NCBI RefSeq assembly: GCF_004135735.1
Contig: NZ_CP012670.1
Location: forward strand, 9,495,501 to 9,559,500
DNA: 64,000 bases
DNA from: Sorangium cellulosum
GTDB taxonomy: Bacteria; Myxococcota_A; Polyangia; Polyangiales; Polyangiaceae
Direction of reading: 5' to 3'
The notes under the pieces were generated by a model that had not been told where the DNA came from, searched no databases, and worked only from the letters and a program-made list of their open reading frames with translations. Made by a program: the position numbers and the translations under genes. This document shows, piece by piece, positions 18,373 through 25,592 of this stretch (positions are counted from its first letter, which is position 1; each line of letters opens with the position of its first letter).

Positions 18373-18404
18373 CAAAAGCAAGAAGACACGGCTCTCGCCG
18401 TGTC
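18373..18404 (-). terminator. Rho-independent terminator after the tRNA/tmRNA-like 3' end
   Basis: Read on the minus strand, an 8-bp stem GACACGGC / GCCGTGTC with a GAGA loop is followed by CTTCTTGCTTTT. It begins five bases past the CCA end, as expected for the native terminator of a structural RNA gene. Confidence 0.8.
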
Positions 18405-18408
18405 TCTG

Positions 18409-18455
18409 TGGTGGAGGCGCCGGGAATCGAACCCGGATCTGAACCGATGACCAGC
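18409..18455 (-). ncRNA. 3' end of a tRNA- or tmRNA-like gene (fragment)
   Basis: On the minus strand the T-arm CCGGG-TTCGATT-CCCGG (18420-18436) is followed by the acceptor strand CGCCTCC, discriminator A and encoded CCA ending at 18409. The CGCCTCCACCA end is usual for tmRNA (ssrA) and some tRNAs. I could not find a pairing 5' acceptor strand, a D-arm or anticodon arm, or a tmRNA tag frame upstream, so only the 3' end is present. Such 3' ends are the usual att sites of integrative elements, which would fit its place inside a mobile island. Confidence 0.6.
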
Positions 18456-18474
18456 ATGCGCGAGAGACACGGCA

Positions 18475-18597
18475 GACGCCGCGTCGGACGCGTCGGAGCG
18501 GTGTCAGAGGCCATCGAGGGCTCGATTCCTCCCGTGCCCTCTCGTGCCCTCTCGTGGCGTCTCGTGCCCTGACGTCGGGGCACACGGAGGTCACACG
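18475..18597 (-). repeat. Island repeat, copy C, joined to the tRNA/tmRNA-like 3' end
   Basis: This is the reverse complement of copies A and B and the only copy that continues toward the tRNA-like 3' end (…CTCCGACGCGTCCGACGCGG and on to 18455). It also forms the inner end of the right arm of the inverted duplication. Confidence 0.75.
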
Positions 18598-18855
18598 GCG
18601 TGCTGAACCCGGCGGCCTGCCTGTAACCCGGGCCAGAGTCACAGGTCGATCCGCTGCAGACGTAGCGAGCCAGCGAGTAGACGAGATGCCGCCGAACTCG
18701 CTGCTGCGCGCCTCGATCACTCACGCGGCCGGTCGCGGTCGCGCTCCGGCTCCCATGTGCAAGGACCGCATGGACGTAAGGTAGTCCAGGTCACCTGTTG
18801 ACGCCGCCTCTCCGCTGGGAGATCTCGGTGCGCTCATGCGGACCGGGAGGAAAAC

Positions 18856-19275
18856 ATGGAAGGTGGGTTGAACGCGAAGGTGGGCGCACTCGTGCTATGC
18901 GGCGGGGTCGTCGCGGTGCTCGCGTCGGCGTGCGACCTGTCCTACACCTGCGACACGGTGGCGCCAGGAGGTGGGGATGATGAGATTCCGACAGAATCCG
19001 TAGGGGCGGGAGATTTTCCAAGCAACGGCGCGGATGACGAGCCGGAAGACGAAGAAGTGGGCAGCGCACAGCTTGAGATGGCAGGGTCCTGCTCGCCAAG
19101 CAAAACATGCCAAGACATGTTCGATGACTGTGAAGACATCGGCGGAAGGTGCATCAAGGGGTACCCGGGATGCGATGTGTTCGGCAGTAGCCCATGCAAG
19201 AGCTGCTACGATGCCTGCCTCCGTGATTTGGCATACCCGCCCGCTTGCAAATGTAGATCGTGTGGATTCCGATGA
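18856..19275 (+). CDS. Cys-rich lipoprotein, right (intact) copy
   Basis: This 139-residue protein starts at ATG 18856 behind GGGAGGA. Residues 1-26 form a lipoprotein signal with lipobox A-S-A-C (Cys26). An acidic Gly/Asp/Glu linker follows at ~38-68. The Cys-rich tail begins at about residue 78 and has ten cysteines in a fixed pattern (C-S-P-S-K-T-C … C-K-C-R-S-C-G-F-R). It is conserved in the left copy although surrounding residues differ, which suggests disulfides or metal binding and selection on the tail. I do not recognise the family. The stop overlaps the start of the DUF1835-like gene (ATGA), so the two are made together; a lipoprotein paired with a cytoplasmic DUF1835 protein is unusual. 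Confidence 0.8.
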   Translation: MEGGLNAKVGALVLCGGVVAVLASACDLSYTCDTVAPGGGDDEIPTESVGAGDFPSNGADDEPEDEEVGSAQLEMAGSCSPSKTCQDMFDDCEDIGGRCIKGYPGCDVFGSSPCKSCYDACLRDLAYPPACKCRSCGFR

Positions 19276-20294
19276 TAGATGACGCAGCAAATGGCGCAGT
19301 TTATGTTGCCATAGGCGGAATTGCTCAGTCAGCTCTCAGGGGGTACGTATCTCCCGTCGTGGTCGAAGACGACAATTTGCTGCTCGGTCCATCGAGCGCG
19401 GCCCCGAGGCGGCATCGTGCCGTACGGAAGCAGTATTGGGGAGCACAGCCATCTGCAAAGCTCAACGAGGAGCTAGCTCGTTCAGATGGTCCTCCCCTCT
19501 GCGTAGTGCTTCCACCGACGCTCCGCGGGTTACTGAGCTTCGGCCGGATCTGTGCTTCTTGCATTGAGCGAAAGCGTCCAGTGTTCGCGATCGCTCTTGG
19601 ACCAGACATCGCTGTGGCGCCCACGCGGGGGTATGATCCAACCGAAGATATTGTTTTTGATGTTGCGGACGCTCTGCGACAAAGGCCACCTGTGGTTCGG
19701 TGCTCATCGCTTGAGACTGCGCTTGTCGCCACGGTCTGGAAAATGTGGTGTCGCCGTTCGCCTGTTGCCCTGTCTAGATTTTGCGCTTCTGCCAGCTCGC
19801 TCCATCCGCAGCTAGCGAATCTCGGTTGCTATCACGCCGGATGGTTCCCTAGGCAGATTGGTTCTAATATTTTGCTTTCCCGCTTTGATGAGCTTCTTCT
19901 GAGGCAGCTCTCCAATGAGTGGACCACATCGTCCAAAGTGTTTCTTGGTGCGATGAGCGCAAGATCGGGTTTGCATGAGTGGCTCTCGCACGTTGGTGAC
20001 TTGTATGTCCCAAGGCGGCTGCTGGAGTGGTGCTGGCATGGCCAAGGACGCATCGTCGAGTGTCAGGAGCACCCGGAGAAACCGTCTGAATTGAGCAGAT
20101 GGTCATTCCGATGGCGTCCGGGGGGCGAGGCGATCCTTGATGCGCTGCCGAGCCTGCGTGACGCGCCGCCGGTGGCCATCGGAGGTGCCATGGCGTACGA
20201 TCCCGATCGCGGCTGGGTATGTCGCGTTGGCGCGGGGGGCACACCTTTTCTGAGTCGACTCGCTACAGCATCGACGGGCGCCCAGCGGGTTTAA
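19272..20294 (+). CDS. DUF1835/DUF3658-like protein, right copy
   Basis: This 340-residue partner of the left copy starts at ATG 19272, overlapping the lipoprotein TGA. The DUF1835-like N-terminus (V-V-V-E-D-D-N-L-L-L-G-P … Y-W-G … V-V-L-P-P-T-L-R-G-L-L-S-F) and the DUF3658-like part (L-L-S-R-F-D-E-L-L-L-R-Q-L-S-N-E-W … H-V-G-D-L-Y-V-P-R-R-L-L-E-W) are retained. From I-V-E-C-Q-E-H to the end it is identical to the left copy, at the DNA level too. The gene has many A/T third positions compared with neighbours, pointing to horizontal origin. Confidence 0.75.
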   Translation: MIDDAANGAVYVAIGGIAQSALRGYVSPVVVEDDNLLLGPSSAAPRRHRAVRKQYWGAQPSAKLNEELARSDGPPLCVVLPPTLRGLLSFGRICASCIERKRPVFAIALGPDIAVAPTRGYDPTEDIVFDVADALRQRPPVVRCSSLETALVATVWKMWCRRSPVALSRFCASASSLHPQLANLGCYHAGWFPRQIGSNILLSRFDELLLRQLSNEWTTSSKVFLGAMSARSGLHEWLSHVGDLYVPRRLLEWCWHGQGRIVECQEHPEKPSELSRWSFRWRPGGEAILDALPSLRDAPPVAIGGAMAYDPDRGWVCRVGAGGTPFLSRLATASTGAQRV

Positions 20295-20450
20295 TACGAG
20301 CCCTGCCAGGTAAACCCCGATCGTCGCAGCGAGTCGCCCCGGCGTTCACCGGCGCCTCGCCGGCCGAGGATGGCCGGATCGCCGGGCTGCGCCTCGGCCA
20401 GCGCCGCCGTACCGAAAAGCGCCGGGTGGCCGGCTCTTGGGGCGGCGCCG

Positions 20451-21902
20451 CTGACAGATCCCCTCATTTTATACGGCAAATTCGTCGATTCCCGCGCCGC
20501 TGGCACACCGCTTCCACTGAGCACCAATGTGGGACAGTTGTTTGCATGGGCCCACGAGGCTCAGGTGTTTCGGGTGAGCCTACGACGAATACGTGAGAAT
20601 CTGCGGTCGCTGGCCGGAATAGTATCAGTATGAGGCAATCGGCGGGCGTCGACGCGTGCACGGAAGGCAAGGCGAAGGGGAACTTGACGACGACGCGCTC
20701 GGAGGAGCGGTCGCATTCGATGAGGGCTCGCAGGCAACTCGAGCGCGTAGGGCTCAGCGCGAGTAGCATCGAGCGGTTCCTTCACGCCGCTGTGAAAGTC
20801 GACCTGCACGTCAAGACCGTGCTGTCCTTGTCGCTGGCAACCCTGGGCGTTCTGCACTCGGTCTCCCTTTGCATTCACGTGATCGGGCGAGGGATGGCGT
20901 GGGCAAGAGACGGTAGCCCCAAGCACGCGACCAAACAAGTTGATCGCCTGCTGAGTAACAACAATGTGTCCCCATGGTTTCTGTTCGACGCTTGGGTCCG
21001 CTTCGTGGTGGGGCCGCGAGAGGAGCTGCTGGTCGCTCTCGACTGGACGGAGTTTGATGTCGATGACCACGCCACGTTGGCGTTGCACTTGATCACTCGT
21101 CACGGGCGAGCAACGCCGCTTATTTGGAGGACGGTCAAGAAGTCGTCGTTGGCTGGCAAGCGCAACGACTATGAAGACGAGGTCATTGAGCGGCTGCACG
21201 AGATTCTTCCGAAAGCAACTCGAGTAACACTCCTCGCGGACCGGGGCTTCGGCGACCAGGAGCGGTACGCACATCTCGGCAATCTGGGCTGGGACTACAT
21301 CATTCGGTTCCGTGAGTGCATCATCGTCACCGATGCTGATGACACTGCGCGTCCTGCAGGCGAATGGCTCACATCTACCGGACGGGCAAAGATGCTGAAG
21401 AACGTCCGGGTCACGCAGGACAAGACGGCCATCGCGGCGGTCGTGCTCGTTCACGACAAGCGGATGAAGGAGCCATGGTGCCTCGCAACCAGCCGTGCCG
21501 ACCTGACGGCGAGCCAGGTGACCAAGCTCTACGGCCGTCGCTTCTGCATCGAGAAGACGTTCCGCGACGTCAAGAACGTTCATTTTGGCATGGGTCTCTC
21601 CGCCACACATATTGGCGACACTGCCCGACGCGACCGACTTCTGCTTATAGCTGCCTTTGCGCACGTGCTCCTGACGCTCCTTGGGGAGGCAGGAGAACGG
21701 GCCGGCCTCGATCGACTCCTGAAGACCAATACCGTGAAACATCGAACCTTGTCGCTCTATAACCAGGGGTGCTACTGGTACACGGCCATTCCCAACATGC
21801 GGGAAGAGCGGCTTGTTCAACTCATGACAGCGTACGGCGAGGTGCTCCGTGAGCACGCCGTAACCCGTGAAATTCTTGGGACTATATGAGGGGATGCATC
21901 AG
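20451..21902 (+). mobile_element. IS4-family insertion sequence, copy 2 (1452 bp)
   Basis: It has the same length, orientation and terminal repeats as copy 1. It interrupts the outer end of the right arm after GGCGGCGCCG; the left arm continues at that point with AGGAAGGCTCTG. The right end abuts a truncated sigma factor gene. No target duplication is visible, so DNA next to at least one end has been lost or exchanged. Confidence 0.92.
20630..21889 (+). CDS. IS4-family DDE transposase, copy 2
   Basis: This 419-residue transposase has an intact frame and the same catalytic Asp, Asp and Y-(2)-R-(3)-E-(6)-K residues as copy 1. The residue after the catalytic Glu is Lys here (C-I-E-K-T-F) instead of Glu. 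Nearly all other positions match copy 1, so the two copies arose recently from each other or from one donor. Confidence 0.95.
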   Translation: MRQSAGVDACTEGKAKGNLTTTRSEERSHSMRARRQLERVGLSASSIERFLHAAVKVDLHVKTVLSLSLATLGVLHSVSLCIHVIGRGMAWARDGSPKHATKQVDRLLSNNNVSPWFLFDAWVRFVVGPREELLVALDWTEFDVDDHATLALHLITRHGRATPLIWRTVKKSSLAGKRNDYEDEVIERLHEILPKATRVTLLADRGFGDQERYAHLGNLGWDYIIRFRECIIVTDADDTARPAGEWLTSTGRAKMLKNVRVTQDKTAIAAVVLVHDKRMKEPWCLATSRADLTASQVTKLYGRRFCIEKTFRDVKNVHFGMGLSATHIGDTARRDRLLLIAAFAHVLLTLLGEAGERAGLDRLLKTNTVKHRTLSLYNQGCYWYTAIPNMREERLVQLMTAYGEVLREHAVTREILGTI

Positions 21903-22007
21903 GGCTACACCGCCAAGGAGATCGTCGCGAAGCTTGGTGGGAATCCAAGCACAACGAACGGTCGGCTGCATCGCGGGCGAAGGCAGTTGCAAACGGTGCT
22001 CCGCTGA
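21903..22007 (+). pseudogene. C-terminal fragment of an ECF sigma factor (region 4)
   Basis: Directly at the IS4 right end the frame reads G-Y-T-A-K-E-I-V-A-K-L-G and then N-G-R-L-H-R-G-R-R-Q-L, ending at TGA 22007. This is the helix-turn-helix of sigma-70 region 4 in ECF factors. The IS end supplies an ATG (21894) in frame, but everything upstream of region 4 is missing, so it is a remnant. Confidence 0.65.
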
Positions 22008-22344
22008 ACGAGGTGCTGACGTAGCTCGCCCTCGTCGCGAGCGTGATAGCCACGCCGCAGACCGCGCTCCGAAGCGTGCTTGTAGAGGGCGGCGGTGTGG
22101 GCAGCGTCGCCGTGCATGGGGGAGCGAGCAGACGCGTCGTGGAGGCCCAGCTCAGCAGTGGATGAACGGCGTGAGACGCCGTGACTCTCATCATGAACGT
22201 TTCAGGCTCGCGTGATGACAAGCATCAAATTCACAAGACTATAAGAGCACAAGATCACGAGAAGCCCAGGACCGCCCTCTCTTTCACGCCTCGTCGCCCC
22301 GCCCGCTCGCCCCGCGCTCACCACCCTCACCGCCCTCACCGCCC
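22008..22344. other. Intergenic region, right edge of the mobile island
   Basis: No supported gene is visible. A minus-strand frame around 21905-22117 overlaps the sigma fragment and is not convincing. From ~22190 the base composition shifts back toward the surrounding high GC, so the island probably ends near here. Confidence 0.4.
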
Positions 22345-23127
22345 TCACCGCCCCTCCCCGCGCCGCGGCGCCGGCCGGCGCGGCGCCTTCGCCTCGGCGG
22401 CGAACGGCCTGTCACCGAGGCGCAGGGCGCTCCGCTGCTCCGGGCTGAGGCGCTTCACCGCCGCCTGGAAGTCCTCCCGGGCCAGCCGGAGCCGGTTCTG
22501 GGCCGTGTTCTCGTTGATCTTGAGCTCGCGCGCGATGTCCACCACCGGGATGTCGAGCATGTCGTGCATCACCAGCACGACCCGCCGCTGCGGGACGAGG
22601 CTCCCGAGCAGCGCGTCGACCACCTCCGCCCGGTCCTTCGCCGCCGCCTGCGCCTCCTGGCCGGGGCGCACGTCGACGCCGGCGAAGATCGGGTTGTTCT
22701 GCAGGCCCATCGGGAGCTCGCGGCGCCGATACGCCCGCTCGCGGTAGTGGCTCACCTGTCTCCACGCGATCCCGAAAAGCCACGAATAGAGCGGGCTCCA
22801 CGCCCGCCGCGTCCGGATGCTGCCGAGCTGCGGGATCACGGCCTCGAACGGCACGCGCTCGTCCTCCTCCTCCTCCTCCTCCTCCTCCTCGGCGTGCTCG
22901 TCGAGATCGAGGAGCCCCCCCTGGATGGCGCGCAGCAGGCGGCTGGCGTCGAACGTGTCCAGGCTGCCGTAAACGGCGATCAGGACGTCCTGCAGCACAT
23001 CCTCGAGATCGCTCGAGGCAACACCAAACCCACGGAGCAGCCGACGAAGAAAGGAGACGCTCACCTCATGCAGGACAGCGAAGCTCTGATGCCGGGCGCG
23101 GAGGACATTGTCTGATTGAGATCCCAC
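22345..23127 (-). CDS. ECF-type RNA polymerase sigma factor with poly-Glu insert
   Basis: This 260-residue protein has sigma region 2 at ~20-70 (S-S-D-L-E-D-V-L-Q-D-V-L-I-A-V-Y) continuing after the insert with L-Y-S-W-L-F-G-I-A-W-R-Q-V. Region 4 is at ~170-235 (R-V-V-L-V-M-H-D-M … D-I-A-R-E-L-K-I-N-E-N-T-A-Q-N-R-L). An acidic insert with nine consecutive Glu (residues 80-88), encoded by a GAG-type trinucleotide run, splits region 2 from the linker. The GTG start at 23127 has no good ribosome site, so the true start may be slightly downstream. No anti-sigma gene is adjacent. The C-terminal tail is basic and Pro-rich. Confidence 0.85.
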   Translation of the reverse strand: MGSQSDNVLRARHQSFAVLHEVSVSFLRRLLRGFGVASSDLEDVLQDVLIAVYGSLDTFDASRLLRAIQGGLLDLDEHAEEEEEEEEEDERVPFEAVIPQLGSIRTRRAWSPLYSWLFGIAWRQVSHYRERAYRRRELPMGLQNNPIFAGVDVRPGQEAQAAAKDRAEVVDALLGSLVPQRRVVLVMHDMLDIPVVDIARELKINENTAQNRLRLAREDFQAAVKRLSPEQRSALRLGDRPFAAEAKAPRRPAPRRGEGR

Positions 23128-23600
23128 ATATAATTTTTACGTGCGGTCATTCCAGGTCGTTCTGGATCCGGCGTCCGCGCGTGGAGATCCCGCGCTGTGC
23201 GCCCTGGAGTGTCCGGGAAATCCGTTGACCAGAAACCGTGACCAGCCGGCGAAGTGCTGTGCAATTTGGCGCCTCGGCCACGGCCCAGCGCGCCCCGCGG
23301 CCCCGCGTGCGCCGCGCTCGCACGCATCGCGCTCACACTCCACTGCTCCCGCGCTCCCCGCGCTCCCCGCGCTCCCCGCCGCTCTCGCACACGCCCGCTC
23401 CGCGCCCACGCGCCCCGCCCCCACGCGCCCCGCCCCCGCGCGCCCGCTCCCGCGCGCCCCGCTCCCGCGCGCCCGCTCCCGCGCGCCCGCTCCCGCGCGC
23501 CCTGCCGCACCCGCGCGCCCCGCCGCCCGCCCTCGCGCGCGCCGGCCGCCGCGGCCGCCCCCTTGCCCCCCGCTTCCCCGGCCCGTAGGGTGACGGCGCC
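23128..23600. other. Low-complexity intergenic region with GCGCGCCCGCTCCC repeats
   Basis: This lies between the divergent sigma factor and YgiQ genes. From ~23340 to 23530 it is made of short, imperfect C-rich repeats (units like GCTCCCGCGCGCCC and CACGCGCCCCGCCC) in several staggered copies. It gives open frames in all phases but no plausible protein. Promoters for both genes should lie at the two ends. Confidence 0.6.
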
Positions 23601-25592
23601 GTGCCCCTCGTTCAGCTCCGCCGCAGCGCCGGCGCCGCCCCCCGCGACCTCACCGCCTTCCTCCCGACGACCCGGGAGGAGATGCGAGCCCGGGGCTGGG
23701 ACGCGCTCGACATCCTGATCGTCAACGGCGACGCCTACGTCGACCACCCCGCGTTCGGCGCGGCCATCATCGGCCGCTTCCTCGAAGGGCGCGGATTTCG
23801 TGTCGGAATCATCTCCCAGCCCCGCTACCAGGACCCGAGCGACCTCCTGCGCATGGGCGCCCCCCGGCTCATGGTCGGCGTCACCGCCGGCAACCTCGAC
23901 TCGATGCTGAACAAGCTCACCGCCCAGAAGAAGGTCCGCAGCGAGGACCAGTACTCGCCGGGTGGGCAGGTCGGCCTCCGCCCCAACCGGGCCTCCATCG
24001 TCTACGCCAACCTCTGCCGCCAGGCGTTCCCCGGCGTCCCCATCGTCCTCGGCGGCATCGAGGCGTCGCTCCGGCGCATCGCGCATTACGACTACTGGTC
24101 CGATCAGGTGCGCCGTTCGGTCCTGCTCGACGCCAAGGCCGACCTGCTCATCTACGGCATGGGCGAGAAGGCCGTCTGGGAGGTCGCCGACCGCCTCCGC
24201 CGCGGCGAGCCCATCCGCTCCATCCGCGACGTCCGCGGCACCGCCATCCCCCTGCGCAAGGGTGAGTGGGAGCACATCGAAGGATCACGTTACGTCCAGG
24301 ACGGAAGGACCGTGATCCTCCCGAGCCACGAGGAGGTCGCGGCGGACCGGGGGGCGTTCGCGGAGATGTCGCGCGCGTTCCAGTTCGAGACCAACCCCGG
24401 GAACGCCCGGCCGCTGCTCCAGGCGCACGGCGCCGAGGCGGTCTACTTCAACCCGCCCGCGTTCCCGCTGGCGACCGAGCAGATGGACGCGCTCTACGAC
24501 CTGCCGTTCACCCGGGTGCCGCACTGGTCGTACGAGGCGCCGATCCCGGCGTACGAGACGGTGAAGCACTCGGTCGTCACGATGCGCGGCTGCTTCGGCG
24601 GCTGCACGTTCTGCTCGATCACCGAGCACGAGGGGCGGGTGATCCAGTCGCGCTCGGCCGAGAGCGTCCTGCGCGAGGTGCGGGCGCTGCGGCGGATGGA
24701 CGGCTTCCGCGGCGTGCTCAGCGACCTCGGCGGGCCGACCGCGAACATGTACCAGATGCGGTGCAAGGACGACGCGATCGAGCGCGCCTGCCGGCGGCTC
24801 TCGTGCGTCCACCCCGAGGTCTGCGAGAACCTGAACACCGACCACGGCCCGCTGCTCCGGCTGATGAAGGCGGTGCGCGAGGAGCAGGGGATCAAGAAGG
24901 TCTTCATCGCCTCCGGCGTGCGCTACGACCTCGCCGAGCGGTCGCCCGAGTTCATCGAGGAGCTCGCCGCCCACCACACGGGCGGGCAGCTCTCGGTCGC
25001 CCCGGAGCACAGCAAGAAGGACGTGCTCGACAAGATGAAGAAGCCGGGCATCGAGAGCTACGAGCGCTTCGCCGAGCAGTTCCGGTGCGCCAGCGAGGAG
25101 GCCGGGAAGAACCAGTTCCTCGTGCCCTACTTCATCTCGGGGCACCCGGGCTCGACGCTCCGGGACATGGTCGACCTCGCCGTGTACCTGAAGAGGAACG
25201 GGATGCGGCCGCGCCAGGTGCAGGACTTCATCCCGACGCCGATGTCGATGGCCGCGTGCATGTACCACACGGGCATCGACCCGCTCACGCGCGAGCCGGT
25301 GTACACGGCGAAGGATCTCCGGGAGAAGAAGCTCCAGAAGGCGCTCCTGCTCTACTGGGATCCGGCGCACCACGACGAGGCGCGCGAGGCGCTGATCAAG
25401 GCGGGCCGCGGGGACCTCATCGGCACGAAGCCGCACTGCCTCGTGCCGCCGGCGTCCGGCAAGGGGGCGCCGCCGCGCTACCTGGCCAAGGTCCGCGGCG
25501 AGCGCCGGGGGAAGCCGGCCGGCGCGACCCACGAGGCCCGCGGCGAGCGCCGGGGAAAGCCATCCGATGCGACACACCGCCGAAGCCGCTAG
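23601..25592 (+). CDS. ygiQ: YgiQ family radical SAM protein
   Basis: This 663-residue protein starts at GTG 23601. Residues ~30-200 form the YgiQ N-terminal region (A-L-D-I-L-I-V-N-G-D-A-Y-V-D-H-P-A-F-G). The radical-SAM cluster is C-F-G-G-C-T-F-C (Cys331, Cys335, Cys338), followed by the S-I-T-E-H-E-G-R stretch typical of YgiQ. The C-terminus has the YgiQ/DUF3362-like region ending with Arg/Gly-rich repeats (G-E-R-R-G-K-P twice). The length fits the family (~650-740). Substrate unknown. Its last 26 bases overlap the next gene, so the two are probably co-expressed. Confidence 0.93.
   Translation: MPLVQLRRSAGAAPRDLTAFLPTTREEMRARGWDALDILIVNGDAYVDHPAFGAAIIGRFLEGRGFRVGIISQPRYQDPSDLLRMGAPRLMVGVTAGNLDSMLNKLTAQKKVRSEDQYSPGGQVGLRPNRASIVYANLCRQAFPGVPIVLGGIEASLRRIAHYDYWSDQVRRSVLLDAKADLLIYGMGEKAVWEVADRLRRGEPIRSIRDVRGTAIPLRKGEWEHIEGSRYVQDGRTVILPSHEEVAADRGAFAEMSRAFQFETNPGNARPLLQAHGAEAVYFNPPAFPLATEQMDALYDLPFTRVPHWSYEAPIPAYETVKHSVVTMRGCFGGCTFCSITEHEGRVIQSRSAESVLREVRALRRMDGFRGVLSDLGGPTANMYQMRCKDDAIERACRRLSCVHPEVCENLNTDHGPLLRLMKAVREEQGIKKVFIASGVRYDLAERSPEFIEELAAHHTGGQLSVAPEHSKKDVLDKMKKPGIESYERFAEQFRCASEEAGKNQFLVPYFISGHPGSTLRDMVDLAVYLKRNGMRPRQVQDFIPTPMSMAACMYHTGIDPLTREPVYTAKDLREKKLQKALLLYWDPAHHDEAREALIKAGRGDLIGTKPHCLVPPASGKGAPPRYLAKVRGERRGKPAGATHEARGERRGKPSDATHRRSR

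Larger units (their letters stand above)
18501..20450. repeat. Right arm of ~1.95-kb inverted duplication
   Basis: This is the mirror image of 14611-16561. It carries the intact lipoprotein gene and the second DUF1835-like gene, and is bounded on its outer side by the second IS4 element at 20451. Confidence 0.9.

Noticed and set aside
18352..18720. Minus-strand ORF ending with V-Q-I-R-V-R-F-P-A-P
   Set aside because: This string is the well-known false translation of a tRNA/tmRNA T-arm and CCA end; the DNA is better explained as an RNA-gene 3' end.
18409..18820. Complete tmRNA gene on the minus strand
   Set aside because: I found no 5' acceptor strand pairing with CGCCTCC and no tag-peptide frame followed by stop; only the 3' end is supported.
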